A stretch of 64,000 nt of DNA from Nitrososphaerota archaeon (GCA_027886865.1 JAPCJR010000002.1:1-64000), one strand, 5' to 3'. Positions 16,374 to 24,877 are shown, counted from the first letter of the stretch. A program made the numbers and translations. The notes: generated by a model not told the origin, from the letters alone.

Positions 16374-17213
16374 TCACCTGAAGCTGACAGCGGGATAACC
16401 GACGACCGCTCCATTGTCTCCAGTCGTATCCCCGCTGTTCGCATATTTGAGCAGTTCACCCTTTTTGAAACCGAGAAGGCGGCTTGCCTCCATCACGGTC
16501 GCGATGGCCCCGAACCCGCACGCGGTCACGCTCTTCTTTTCCAGGACGTCATAGAAGGCCTCGATATCAAGGTCCTGCACCGTCTTGAGGAGGGCCGTGT
16601 CCTTCTCCCTCGCGACTTCGGCGGGCTCGTAGTGCGTCAGGTCGGACGACGCTATCAGTATCGCATCCCTTCCGACCAGCATCTTGGAGAGCCCGCGGCC
16701 TATCTCCCTGGCTGTCTCGATGTCCTGGAAAGAGAGCGAGATCGGGAGGAGCTTGAAGGTCCCATAGACCTGCTGGAGGAAGGGGAGTTGAACCTCAAGC
16801 GAGTGCTCCCTCTTGTGGGACTCGGGGTCGTAGTCCACCAGCCCGGTGAGCTTCACGATCTGTGCTGCGGCCTCGGAGTCGACGGGCACCCTTCCCAGAG
16901 GCGTCTCCCATGCGCCCTCTCTGAAGGTCGAGACCCCGCTTCCCAAGCCATAGTGGTTCGGCGCGACTATGACGACGAGCTCGGGCTTCCGCAGAGCGGA
17001 GAGCCACAGGTAGCTGTGGGCGGCTACAGGGCCGGAGTATTCGTAGCCCGCGTGTGGGCAGACGCACGCCATGATACCGCTGCGCTTCTCCTTGCTTGGG
17101 GGCAGAGCGCCCGGACCGAGGGGATGAACGTAGCAGCCGTCGATCACCTTCTTCAGCTGGTCGGGGTCGTCCGGATAGAAGCTGCCAGCGACCGCGGGCC
17201 TCCTCACGAGCAC
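16374..17213 (-). CDS. Memo-family protein (AmmeMemoRadiSam system protein B)
   Basis: A family related to extradiol dioxygenases, with unknown reaction in archaea. The His-rich metal-site segments are VCPHAGYEYSGPVAAHSY, VIVAPNHYGLGSG, EHSLEVQLPFLQ and IASSDLTHYEP, ending in TACGFGA. The protein is 279 residues. It heads the mevalonate operon immediately before mevalonate kinase, a conserved archaeal position. Confidence 0.94.
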   Translation of the reverse strand: MLVRRPAVAGSFYPDDPDQLKKVIDGCYVHPLGPGALPPSKEKRSGIMACVCPHAGYEYSGPVAAHSYLWLSALRKPELVVIVAPNHYGLGSGVSTFREGAWETPLGRVPVDSEAAAQIVKLTGLVDYDPESHKREHSLEVQLPFLQQVYGTFKLLPISLSFQDIETAREIGRGLSKMLVGRDAILIASSDLTHYEPAEVAREKDTALLKTVQDLDIEAFYDVLEKKSVTACGFGAIATVMEASRLLGFKKGELLKYANSGDTTGDNGAVVGYPAVSFR

Positions 17214-17307
17214 GCTAGTCCGGCGAAGCCCGCGACTTTAGAGGTTTCGGGGGACAAAGGGATCGTGTGGCCCAGGAGAAGGGAGGGAGAGAGTGAGGGA
17301 ATTAGGA

Positions 17308-17937
17308 CTACTCGTCTTCTTCTTCGACAATGTCTGACTCGAGCAGCTTTGTCTCGAAGTCGTCGATCGTGTACTTCATCGGCTGGTCGGTCGTGAGCTG
17401 GGATCCGTGGGTCAGGACAGCCCTGGCGAGCAACCAGAATATCGCGGCCATGGCCTTCCTGCCCCGGTTGTTACCGGGAATCACGACGTCGACGTCGTCA
17501 GTGACGTTGTCGGTGTCGCAGATGGCGATCACCGGGATGCCCATCTTGCCGGCCTCTATGATGGCCTGTGTGTCGGAAGCCGGGTCGGCTACGACCACGA
17601 GCTCTGCATCGATATGACCAGGATACAGGGGGTTCGTGAAGGTGCCAGGCATGAACCTGCCGGTGACCGCGATCGCGCCGGTAAGTTCGCAGAACTTCTC
17701 GACCGGAACCTTGCCGTAATCCTTACTGGCGTAGACCACCGTGTTCGCCGCGCCGGCGAAGGCTATGAATTTTCCTGCGATGTCTATGCGCTGCAGGGTC
17801 TTTGAGTAATCGATAATGTGAAGGCCGTCGGGTCTCGGACGCGTGGTGAACTGGTCCATGGTCTTCGTCCTGACCTGAGTGCCGATTCTGATCCCGGTTG
17901 CGAGCAGAGCTTTTTCAGAGAGCTGAGGGATGACCAT
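17308..17937 (-). CDS. rps2: Ribosomal protein S2
   Basis: Small-subunit protein; motifs TGIRIGTQVRTK, FAGAANTVVYASKDYG, GRFMPGTFTNP and GNNRGRKAMA. I chose ATG 17937 (209 residues, family length). An upstream ATG at 18042 adds 35 residues using codons such as TTA, ATA and AAA that are uncommon in this GC-rich set, and a TATA-like GGTATAAGC lies inside that stretch at about 17983-17991. The tail is acidic (EEEDE). Confidence 0.94.
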   Translation of the reverse strand: MVIPQLSEKALLATGIRIGTQVRTKTMDQFTTRPRPDGLHIIDYSKTLQRIDIAGKFIAFAGAANTVVYASKDYGKVPVEKFCELTGAIAVTGRFMPGTFTNPLYPGHIDAELVVVADPASDTQAIIEAGKMGIPVIAICDTDNVTDDVDVVIPGNNRGRKAMAAIFWLLARAVLTHGSQLTTDQPMKYTIDDFETKLLESDIVEEEDE

Positions 17938-18075
17938 CTTCTCATCCGAGCCAGCCTCGTCATCTTCACGTTCTGCTAACTTGCTTATACCAAACTCACC
18001 AATGCGCTGTTTCGAGCCTTCCCCCTGCCCGGTGAACGTCATTTAAGCATGTCGAGTACGAAATCCCGTATCCGG

Positions 18076-19314
18076 TCATGCCGAGCTCACCCACGCGTCG
18101 TCCAGCGTCCCCCCGAGCCTCTCTGAGAGCCGGATCAGCTCGTTGAGCTTCGAGGTCCTCTCGCCTCCGACCACGCCGCACTTTATCATCGCGCAGCCGA
18201 ACCCGACCGCGAAGTGGGCGAGCTGCGCGCCCTCGTTGTCGCCGGACCTGTGGGAGGCGGCGACGACCTGCCCGTCGTCGATGGCCATCCTCGCGAAGGC
18301 ACGGGCCTCGCCGAGCGTCCCGATCTGGTTGACCTTCATGATGACGGCGTTGGTGCTCTTCTTGTCGATGCCCGTCTTCAGCAGGCCGGCGTCGGTCGTG
18401 TAGAGGTCGTCGCCCACGATGAACGTCCCTCTTAGCGAGGAGTGGAGCGATGCGTATCCCTCGAAGTCCCGCTCGTAGAGCGGGTCCTCGATGTAAAGGA
18501 GGCCGAACCTGTCCCTGAGCTCCGCGATGAACGATATCTGTTCCTCCCGTGAAAGCGTCTTCTTCGTCGACCTGTAGTAGTAGCCGCCCTTCTTCTCGTC
18601 GTACAGGCTGTCCGCGGCGACGTCGATGCCGAACCTCATCTTCTTGCCCTTCTCGTCCTGGACCTGGGCGACAGACTCTGAGACGACCTGCAGTGCCTCC
18701 TCGTCCGTGATCCCCGGGGCCCACCCGCCCTCGTCTCCCTTTCCCAGGGGATATGACAGCATCTTGGAGAGCCTCTTGCCGACGGTCCTGTGAACCGCCA
18801 GGTTCAGCTGGACGGCCTCGGCCACCGTTCCCGCGCCGACGGGGACCACCAGTATCTCCTGCATGCTGGGGGAGAGGTCGCTCGCGTGCTTACCCCCACC
18901 GAGGACGTTCCCTATCGGGAACGGGAGCGCGGCGGCGTGGGGGTCGATGACGTTGCAGAGCGGGACGCCCCTTGCGCTGCCCTCCGCCTCTGCCGCGGCG
19001 ACGCTCACCGCGTAGGCGAGCGAGCCCCCTATCCGGGAATAATTGCTAGTCCCGTCGATCTCCCTCAGGAGGCGGGAGAGGCCGTCGATGTCGCCGGCGT
19101 CGTGGCCGACGATCCTCCTCTTGTAGCTCTCGAACTGGGCGATGGTCTTGTCCGCGCTGTCGTCGACGAATGGCAGCGCTTCGTTCGAGCCGCGGCTCGC
19201 CCCCGAGGGAGAAAGAGCACGCCCTAGCTTGCCTTCCACGAGAACGTCGGCCTCGATACCAAGGTCTCCCCGGCCGTTGAAGCAGACCCTGACTCGTACG
19301 TCTTGAATCCGCAT
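18076..19314 (-). CDS. eno: Enolase
   Basis: Converts 2-phosphoglycerate to phosphoenolpyruvate. Visible sites: GGGKHAS in the substrate loop, KGDEGGWAP (catalytic Glu), the metal ligands in GIDVAADS, LYIEDPL and IVGDDLYTT, the catalytic Lys of MKVNQIGT and the ASHRSGDNE signature. Length 412. It sits between Rpo10 and S2, a common archaeal order. Confidence 0.96.
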   Translation of the reverse strand: MRIQDVRVRVCFNGRGDLGIEADVLVEGKLGRALSPSGASRGSNEALPFVDDSADKTIAQFESYKRRIVGHDAGDIDGLSRLLREIDGTSNYSRIGGSLAYAVSVAAAEAEGSARGVPLCNVIDPHAAALPFPIGNVLGGGKHASDLSPSMQEILVVPVGAGTVAEAVQLNLAVHRTVGKRLSKMLSYPLGKGDEGGWAPGITDEEALQVVSESVAQVQDEKGKKMRFGIDVAADSLYDEKKGGYYYRSTKKTLSREEQISFIAELRDRFGLLYIEDPLYERDFEGYASLHSSLRGTFIVGDDLYTTDAGLLKTGIDKKSTNAVIMKVNQIGTLGEARAFARMAIDDGQVVAASHRSGDNEGAQLAHFAVGFGCAMIKCGVVGGERTSKLNELIRLSERLGGTLDDAWVSSA

Positions 19315-19322
19315 CGTTGTAC

Positions 19323-19535
19323 TCAGGGCCCGGGGTTCTTCTGCGAGTAGTACGGGAGGACCTGGTCGATGAGGTCGACCGAGGTTATCATCATCCTTCT
19401 GCAGCAGTACCTGCTAATCTGAAGGTCGTCGAGTGCCTTGCCCGGGTCCTCTCCGCCCTGGACCTTGCTCTTGAACTCCTCGAACTTGTCGCCGATGAGC
19501 TTACCGCATGTGAAACAACGGACTGGAACTAGCAT
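19323..19535 (-). CDS. rpo10: DNA-directed RNA polymerase subunit Rpo10 (RpoN)
   Basis: A 70-residue zinc-bundle subunit. It starts [12 protein letters not shown], with the CxxC pair, and has the second pair in [10 protein letters not shown]. The ATG at 19535 overlaps the stop of the upstream LAGLIDADG gene by 7 bp, so its translation is coupled to that gene. No Rpo6 (RpoK) gene follows it. Confidence 0.96.
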   Translation of the reverse strand: MLVPVRCFTCGKLIGDKFEEFKSKVQGGEDPGKALDDLQISRYCCRRMMITSVDLIDQVLPYYSQKNPGP

Positions 19536-20122
19536 TTGACATCACTCGCGTTGGAGCCGCTAACCTTTAGGTCTGACCTCTTGGATCGACCTTCTATCCC
19601 CCCATAGATTTCATCCGCTCTGTGTTCTCCTTTTTTATAGCCCGTGGGCGAAAAGAAGTCAATAGCCCTCTGCGCTTCCACTTTCTTCGTTCCACAGAGG
19701 TAAGGCAATATCTCATGTAGGATGATGAGTGCGCGCAAACCCTGCGGATTCCTGCTGAAAATACGTTTATGGCCCTCCCCGTGGTAGCGTCCTACGGTCG
19801 GAGGCGCGCTGAGCCCGACAGTCGCAGCGAACTTGGCAACCCATTCCCTGTCTGTCATATCTATTCTGAGAACCAATTCAGTCTGCCTCTGTTCTTTGTC
19901 ATAAGAAGACGTAATCGATCCCTCAGTTCCAATCATCGCGGCAACGAATACGCGATCCTCTTTGGTTCCGAGGACCCGGGGTGGAACCGTTTTGCGATGA
20001 TCATGTTCCCCAGCCGCAGTGGTTCGTGATCGCGAACCGGAAACAACCTTGCTCAGAACATCTTCGAGATTGTTCTCGAACGACCCGTTCTCATCGTCCA
20101 TGACAGATTCAAGAGACATCAT
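19529..20122 (-). CDS. Single-motif LAGLIDADG-domain protein in the S9-Rpo10 gap
   Basis: One LAGLIDADG helix is visible at residues 60-70 ([11 protein letters not shown], acidic Glu 67), followed by a beta-rich stretch with [19 protein letters not shown] and a family-like [12 protein letters not shown] near residue 150. The first 45 residues are polar and poorly ordered. With a single motif it would have to dimerise if active. Codon use is more AT-rich than in flanking ribosomal genes. A Shine-Dalgarno-like GGTGA sits 6 nt before the ATG at 20122, and its stop overlaps the Rpo10 start, so it is built into the operon. Function could be homing, regulation, or none. Confidence 0.7.
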   Translation of the reverse strand: MMSLESVMDDENGSFENNLEDVLSKVVSGSRSRTTAAGEHDHRKTVPPRVLGTKEDRVFVAAMIGTEGSITSSYDKEQRQTELVLRIDMTDREWVAKFAATVGLSAPPTVGRYHGEGHKRIFSRNPQGLRALIILHEILPYLCGTKKVEAQRAIDFFSPTGYKKGEHRADEIYGGIEGRSKRSDLKVSGSNASDVKC

Positions 20123-20136
20123 ATTTATTCACCACT

Positions 20137-20559
20137 TTAACGATAACTCTTCTGTCTCCTTCTTCTCGCGCCGGGGCCTCCGAACTTCTTGGGCTCCGTC
20201 TGCCGCGGGTCTCCGGACAGCAGATACTTGCTGTAAGCGGTTATCTTATCCCTGATATCGGCACCCTTCGTCTGGTCCACGTATGCCCTCGCCAGGGACA
20301 TTGCTACCGCGTCGGCCTGGCTCATGAAACCGCCTCCCGCAACGTTGACGTCGATGTCGAACTTCTCCCTCAGATCGCCTACGATGATCACAGGCGAGAG
20401 CATGTGCAGCCTCGCGACCTCGGGCTCCCAGATCTCCAGCGGTACACCGTTCACTCTGATCCGGCCCTGTCCGGCGTGGATTGCTGCGGTCGCCCTTGAC
20501 GTCTTCCTTGCGCCGGGGTAGAGCTTCGGCTTTCCGCGCTGTTTGGATTGGGATACCAA
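20137..20559 (-). CDS. rps9: Ribosomal protein S9
   Basis: Small-subunit protein with the RKTSRATAAIHAGQGRIRVNG region, GGGFMSQADAVAMSLARAY and the basic tail ending QKSYR that reaches the decoding region. The start is TTG at 20559, one base after the L13 stop. Confidence 0.96.
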   Translation of the reverse strand: MVSQSKQRGKPKLYPGARKTSRATAAIHAGQGRIRVNGVPLEIWEPEVARLHMLSPVIIVGDLREKFDIDVNVAGGGFMSQADAVAMSLARAYVDQTKGADIRDKITAYSKYLLSGDPRQTEPKKFGGPGARRRRQKSYR

Positions 20560-20560
20560 C

Positions 20561-21052
20561 TTAATCGTTCCATCCTATGTTCTTGGAGATCTGCGCGATC
20601 GTGACATACTGCGGGATAGGCCTCCTCGCCATCGCGTCGTCGAACTTCCTCGTCTTGATCCCGACGTACTTCTCGGGGACGCCCATGTACACCCTGAGCC
20701 GGTTCATGGCGGTCTTTCCGCTGGGCTTGGTCTTCGGGACCATGCCGCGGACCATCCTCCTGACGATGTTGTCCGGCCTCCGCGGATGGATGGGGCCATA
20801 GATTGGGTTTACGTGACTGTAGATCTCTAGTCGGGTCTGCCACTGCCTGAAGACGCTCTGGGTCTTCCCTGAGACGAGCGCCTTCTCGGCGTTGAGGACG
20901 ACCACCCTCTTCCCCGCCAGCAGCTCCCTCGCCACTATCGAACACATCCTACCAGCGATCTGTTCAGAGGCGTCGACGTATATCGTCTGGTCCTCCGTCT
21001 TGGCTTCGACGACGGCTTCAGGCTCAGCTGCTACCTTGACTTCACTTGACAA
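20561..21052 (-). CDS. rpl13: Ribosomal protein L13
   Basis: Large-subunit protein: IAGRMCSIVARELLAGKRVVVLNAE, RPDNIVRRMVRGMVP and RLRVYMG. An acidic extension of about 24 residues precedes the conserved core. I chose TTG 21052, which has GGAG about 6 nt upstream and overlaps the L18e stop by 11 bp; a GTG at 21064 is the alternative. Confidence 0.95.
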   Translation of the reverse strand: MSSEVKVAAEPEAVVEAKTEDQTIYVDASEQIAGRMCSIVARELLAGKRVVVLNAEKALVSGKTQSVFRQWQTRLEIYSHVNPIYGPIHPRRPDNIVRRMVRGMVPKTKPSGKTAMNRLRVYMGVPEKYVGIKTRKFDDAMARRPIPQYVTIAQISKNIGWND

Positions 21053-21392
21053 GGATGACTCCACTCCCCTTAGGATACTTGTCGACAAACTCCTGTATCT
21101 CCAGGGCCTCTCCGCCGGCGGATTCAATCTTTGCCCTCGCCGAACTGGAGAACGTGAAGGCCCCGACGATCAGCTTCTTGTCGAGGGTACCGGTGCCCAG
21201 GACTTTGCCCGGGACGAACAGCGGGTGCTTGCCATCGGCCACTCTCGCAAGACGCGATATGTTGACTATGGTCTCGATGGACTTGGGCGCGCTAAGAGAC
21301 TCTGCAGCCACCCTCCAGACTCCCAAGCCGTCCTTCCTACCCTTTCTTTCAAGCATCACTGCCTGACTTCTCAATATCTTGTTGGATTTCAT
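21042..21392 (-). CDS. rpl18e: Ribosomal protein L18e
   Basis: 116-residue protein related in fold to L15: NISRLARVADGKHPLFVPGKVLGTG and the ending YPKGSGVILVK. Its ATG overlaps the Rpo3 stop by 4 bp. Confidence 0.95.
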   Translation of the reverse strand: MKSNKILRSQAVMLERKGRKDGLGVWRVAAESLSAPKSIETIVNISRLARVADGKHPLFVPGKVLGTGTLDKKLIVGAFTFSSSARAKIESAGGEALEIQEFVDKYPKGSGVILVK

Positions 21393-22042
21393 TCTGCTTT
21401 CTCACTTATCTCTTTGTGAAGTTCTTGGAACTTCTCCTCGATCTTTTCGATGGCTCTCGTCACGATCTCTTTCGCCGGCATCGAGCCCGAGCTCTCCACC
21501 TTGAGGATGAAGGACCCCTCTGTCTTTCCGTCGGTCAGGATGGAGACAGTCGCAGGTTGCCACTTGGCGTGCTCCTTCGCCCTGCCCAGACGAGCGTACG
21601 CCTCGAGCTTGACGGACTGGCCCACCGCCAATTTGACGATCGGTATGTTGGGGCTGACCGGCCTGATCTCCCGGTCCTCGGAGACGAGGTCTCCCGAGAC
21701 GACGGTCCGCGGCTTGTCGTGCGCCGCAGCGTCGAGCACGATGAGCACCCTGCATTTCTGGCATCCGAGCGGGTTGCCGCAGTCGCACTTCTCCGGCAGG
21801 ACGTATCGTTCGAGGTCGGTCTTGAGCGGAATCATGCCCAGCCTGTGAGCCAGGATTTCGTCATAGAGGACAGAGGAGTTTTCGAGGATGACGATGTCGT
21901 CGATCGCCATCGCGGGGACCTCCGAGATGCAGAACCGCCTGATGGCGTTCACGTAGCTGCGGTCTATACCCTCTAGCTGTAACGCAACTTTCTCATCGCT
22001 CTCTTCGAGCACTTTTACCTTGGGCACAACCAAAACTAACAA
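21389..22042 (-). CDS. rpo3: DNA-directed RNA polymerase subunit Rpo3 (RpoD)
   Basis: Assembly platform of archaeal RNA polymerase, equivalent to bacterial alpha. Diagnostic stretches are YVNAIRRFCISEVPAMAIDDI, LAHRLGMIPLKTDL and KLEAYARLGRAKEHAKWQP. A Cys cluster CDCGNPLGCQKC lies near residue 87, a compact version of the domain 3 insertion that carries an Fe-S cluster in some archaea. A TATA-like box at 22083-22092 suggests its own promoter. Confidence 0.96.
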   Translation of the reverse strand: MLVLVVPKVKVLEESDEKVALQLEGIDRSYVNAIRRFCISEVPAMAIDDIVILENSSVLYDEILAHRLGMIPLKTDLERYVLPEKCDCGNPLGCQKCRVLIVLDAAAHDKPRTVVSGDLVSEDREIRPVSPNIPIVKLAVGQSVKLEAYARLGRAKEHAKWQPATVSILTDGKTEGSFILKVESSGSMPAKEIVTRAIEKIEEKFQELHKEISEKAE

Positions 22043-22082
22043 CGACTCCGGCGAACTAAGGTTTCACGAGGGTTGGTGTGGG

Positions 22083-22092
22083 GTTTAAAAGC
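22083..22092 (-). promoter_or_regulatory. TATA box for rpo3
   Basis: Minus strand GCTTTTAAAC in the 181-bp gap after S11, about 45 bp before the Rpo3 ATG. Confidence 0.4.
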
Positions 22093-22223
22093 ATTCACGC
22101 ATGCTCGACCATACTGTCGCCGAAGAGGCTGGAGACCGGGCGAAAACCTTCGTGAAGCAGAGCGGCAATGTCGACGATGCCTGGGTTCGCGTGGGGTTTG
22201 GATGGCAGATTCCGGCTGCTGGG

Positions 22224-22628
22224 TTACGCTCTTCTTCCCCTGCGTCCGCCCTTCTTCCGGGTCGTGTCGTGCGGGATGGGAGTGGCGTCCTCGATCCTTC
22301 CTATCCTAAAGCCCGACCTTGCGATAGCCCTGATTGCGGCCTGCGCTCCGGGACCGGGTGTCCTCGGGCCGGTGCCTCCGACCGCTCTTACCTTGATGTG
22401 GACAGCGGTGATTCCCTTGCCCTTGGCGACGTCCGAAGCCGCGGAAGCCGACCGCATGGCGGCGTAAGGAGAAGCCTCGAACCTGTCAGCTTTTACGTGC
22501 CTTCCCCCTGAGGAGAACGAGATCGTTTCTGCGCCCGTGAGGTCCGTGATGTGGACTATCGTGTTGTTGTAGCTGCTATAGATGTGGACGACCGCCCATT
22601 TGTCCTTCAGGAATTCTTCTTCTGACAA
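22224..22628 (-). CDS. rps11: Ribosomal protein S11
   Basis: Platform protein of the small subunit: [46 protein letters not shown] and the basic end. Length 134. It follows S4 by 6 bp. Confidence 0.96.
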   Translation of the reverse strand: MSEEEFLKDKWAVVHIYSSYNNTIVHITDLTGAETISFSSGGRHVKADRFEASPYAAMRSASAASDVAKGKGITAVHIKVRAVGGTGPRTPGPGAQAAIRAIARSGFRIGRIEDATPIPHDTTRKKGGRRGRRA

Positions 22629-22634
22629 TCGCTA

Positions 22635-23216
22635 TCACTGGGCCTGCGGCGCTTCGAGCGCCGGTTCTGGGGATGCTTCCGCGGTCGCTGGTGCGGCCTC
22701 CGCCGATGCAGCCTGCTTTGGCTCCGGGGCCTTCGGCGTGCCTATGCCGCCGGTTAGCTGCACATGGTTCTCTTCGTCGGAGGTGACCTGGTATCCGGGG
22801 ATGCTTACTATGCGGTCGCCTATCTTCACGTGCCTGTGCACGATAAGCTGCCGCGCCTGCAGCGGGGAGACAGCGCTCCCTTTCTTGTACACTATGGTCT
22901 GAAGCCTGCGGCCGAGCATGTCCTCGATGCTAAGGCTGAGCACGTCGTCGAGGGTGACTCCGGCGGCGACCAGCCCCTTGCGCTGGAGGCTGTCGAGCAA
23001 CTTCTTCTCTTCACGGTTGCGCACTATCTCTGAGGCTGCGAGCAGATGCCGCGCCTGCTTGCGGATGGAACTGAGGGCAGTCTGGGCCCTCCAAAGTTCG
23101 CGCTTGTTCCTGAGACCATAGCTGCCGAGGAGATAGAGCTCCTGCGCGAGCTGGTCGCTCCTCCAGGGGCTCCTTGGCTTCGTGAATGTCCTGCGTGGCC
23201 TGCGAGGGTCTCCCAT
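22635..23216 (-). CDS. rps4: Ribosomal protein S4
   Basis: 16S-binding assembly protein. It has PRSPWRSDQLAQELYLLGSYGL near the start and an S4 RNA-binding domain at about 108-155 (ARQLIVHRHVKIGDRIVSIPGY). The last 35 residues are an Ala/Pro/Glu-rich tail, longer than the family core. Confidence 0.95.
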   Translation of the reverse strand: MGDPRRPRRTFTKPRSPWRSDQLAQELYLLGSYGLRNKRELWRAQTALSSIRKQARHLLAASEIVRNREEKKLLDSLQRKGLVAAGVTLDDVLSLSIEDMLGRRLQTIVYKKGSAVSPLQARQLIVHRHVKIGDRIVSIPGYQVTSDEENHVQLTGGIGTPKAPEPKQAASAEAAPATAEASPEPALEAPQAQ

Positions 23217-23226
23217 AGATTCTTAC

Positions 23227-23718
23227 CTACTTCTTCTCCTCTTCCTTGCCCTTCGCGGCTGCGGCAGCTTGCAGGGTGGACTTCCTCACTCCCACAGTGC
23301 GGCCGTGCCTGCCCGTGGTACGCGTCCTCTGCCCCCTCACCTTGAGGCCCAGTCCGTGCCTGACGCCCCTCCAGCTCTGAACGACCTTCTCTCGGTCGGT
23401 ATCGCTCTTTAGTGCAAGATCCAAGTCCGTCGCAATCAACTGCTTCGTCTCTCCGGATTCCGGGTCTCTCCGCCTGTTGAGAGCCCACTGGGGCACCTTC
23501 AGCGAGGAGCCGTCCATCAACGCCTTTTCAATCTCCTTCAGCTGCGAGTCGCTGAGCGTTCCGAGCCTCGCCTTCGGGTCGAGCCCGAGGCTGCTCACCA
23601 TGGCCTGCGCAAAATTGTCTCCCACGCCTCTTATGTCGGCTAGAGCGGGAATGAGCTTCTTTCTGCCCTCTAAGTCCTTACCTCTTATCCTGACCAGATA
23701 CCTAAATTCCGATGACAA
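23227..23718 (-). CDS. rps13: Ribosomal protein S13
   Basis: Head protein contacting the P-site and L5. YLVRIRGKDLEGRKKLIPALADIRGVG at the start and the WRGVRHGLGLKVRGQRTRTTGRHG tail are diagnostic. It is the first gene of the S13-S4-S11 string and is followed on its upstream side by a divergent-free 47-bp gap. Confidence 0.96.
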   Translation of the reverse strand: MSSEFRYLVRIRGKDLEGRKKLIPALADIRGVGDNFAQAMVSSLGLDPKARLGTLSDSQLKEIEKALMDGSSLKVPQWALNRRRDPESGETKQLIATDLDLALKSDTDREKVVQSWRGVRHGLGLKVRGQRTRTTGRHGRTVGVRKSTLQAAAAAKGKEEEKK

Positions 23719-23765
23719 ACGGTGCTTGCAGAGCCCTAGATGCTCAGATTATAAGAATTATCCTT

Positions 23766-24716
23766 CTAGCGCTTCGTGTGGTGCAGCACTTCCACGCTGT
23801 CCACCTTGCCGTCCCCGTCAATGTCGGCCCCTCTCAGCACGACTGCGTAGTCACCCTGCCTGTAGCCTTCGAGCACCTGGTCCGGGAAGTTGGTCAGCCC
23901 GATGATCGCGGCCTTGGTCGCTGCGCCGCTGAGGCCGGCGACGATGACGCACGAGCGCTCTGCGTTCCAGGGGTTCTTCACCTTGACGATTATCGCGTCA
24001 AGGTCCGAAAGGTAACGCTTCCCCTCTTCATCGACGATGGAGCCCCAGAAGCTCTCCTCGGAGAAACGGATTGGGAGGTGGGGGTTGACCTCCGAAGCGA
24101 TGAGGTTCGTACGCGGTCCTCCTATGATGAGCAGGTTTGACCGCTCCAGCTTCTCATTCTTCAGGTCGACATCGAGCTTCACCGGGAAAGTGCTCGGAAG
24201 CTTCACGAACTGGCCGAGGGCGAAACCGAGCTGGACTGCGTAGTGGGCGTCGCGTCCCTGAGTGCGATTCGGGCCGTGCGGCTCTGGGGAGCCCACGACG
24301 ATCCAGCCGTCGAGCTGCCCACCCGGGATGAACTCGTCCAGGAACCTGGCGAGGCTGCGCGATCGCGAAGCCGATGCGACGCCCTCGAAGGGTTCGCTCT
24401 TGACGTCGAACTCGACTGCATAGCCGTCAGAGGCGAGCGCGTATAGGTCGGCGCTGCCGCCGCGTACGACCGTGTGCCCGACCTTCTTCACAAGGCCAGC
24501 CTTCTCGAGCTTGCGGATGTGATAGTAGACGGTCTGATGATAGACCTGGAGCTCGCGCGCTATTTGCGAGGGATAGTTCGAGCCCTTGGTCAGGCACCCG
24601 ATTATCCTGCCCCCCGTACCCGCCGCCGCAGGGAAGAACGCGGAGGGATCCTCGGATGTCAGGACCCGCTTTGCCTTCGAACGCTCAGAGTCCAGCAGGA
24701 TCCTCTCCCGTCGCAT
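23766..24716 (-). CDS. Winged-helix protein with S-layer-like and EF-hand-like carboxy region
   Basis: Residues about 36-85 form a winged helix-turn-helix of the ArsR type (NYPSQIARELQVYHQTVYYHIRKLEKAGLVKK). After it come SPEPHGPNRTQGRDAHYAVQLGFALG and a segment LLIIGGPRTNLIASEVN that recalls the GGP-x-N motif of archaeal S-layer proteins, then VAGLSGAATKAAIIGLT. The last residues hold a canonical calcium-loop pattern, D298-x-D-G-D-G-x5-E309. No membrane helix or signal is visible, so this is a cytoplasmic DNA-binding protein with a possible ligand or calcium-sensing region. It is transcribed divergently from GlmS. Confidence 0.75.
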   Translation of the reverse strand: MRRERILLDSERSKAKRVLTSEDPSAFFPAAAGTGGRIIGCLTKGSNYPSQIARELQVYHQTVYYHIRKLEKAGLVKKVGHTVVRGGSADLYALASDGYAVEFDVKSEPFEGVASASRSRSLARFLDEFIPGGQLDGWIVVGSPEPHGPNRTQGRDAHYAVQLGFALGQFVKLPSTFPVKLDVDLKNEKLERSNLLIIGGPRTNLIASEVNPHLPIRFSEESFWGSIVDEEGKRYLSDLDAIIVKVKNPWNAERSCVIVAGLSGAATKAAIIGLTNFPDQVLEGYRQGDYAVVLRGADIDGDGKVDSVEVLHHTKR

Positions 24717-24844
24717 GGTTTCCGCCCGAAAACGACCACTATTAAATGATTATGCATGGTAGCCGGGATTCTGCGAAAAGCACGGTGAAGTCGGAGCGCG
24801 AGCCTGCAAACCTGTGTTTGCAGTGCCTGCGTGCGAAGCTACGG

Positions 24845-24855
24845 AGCTTATTACC
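24845..24855 (+). promoter_or_regulatory. TATA box for glmS
   Basis: AGCTTATTACC, centred about 28 bp before the ATG at 24878; it places the transcription start at that ATG. Confidence 0.55.
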
Positions 24856-24877
24856 GGCGCGGCGGGCGGGGTTTCAA

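Noticed and set aside
16132..16377. GTG-started minus-strand frame overlapping the Memo stop
   Set aside because: Its start position looks ideal, but the translation is the mevalonate kinase sequence in the wrong frame; kept only as evidence for a possible indel.
15969..17396. 475-codon plus-strand open frame across mevalonate kinase, Memo and S2
   Set aside because: It is antisense to three clearly recognised genes, shows Arg/Pro/His-rich composition typical of shadow frames in GC-rich DNA, and has no recognisable domain.
22101..22511. 136-codon plus-strand frame starting in the S11-Rpo3 gap
   Set aside because: Most of it is antisense to S11; only about 40 codons fall in free DNA and they show no features.
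24746..24877. 44-residue extension of GlmS
   Set aside because: It would block the amino-terminal Cys needed for glutaminase activity, and the TATA box lies inside it.
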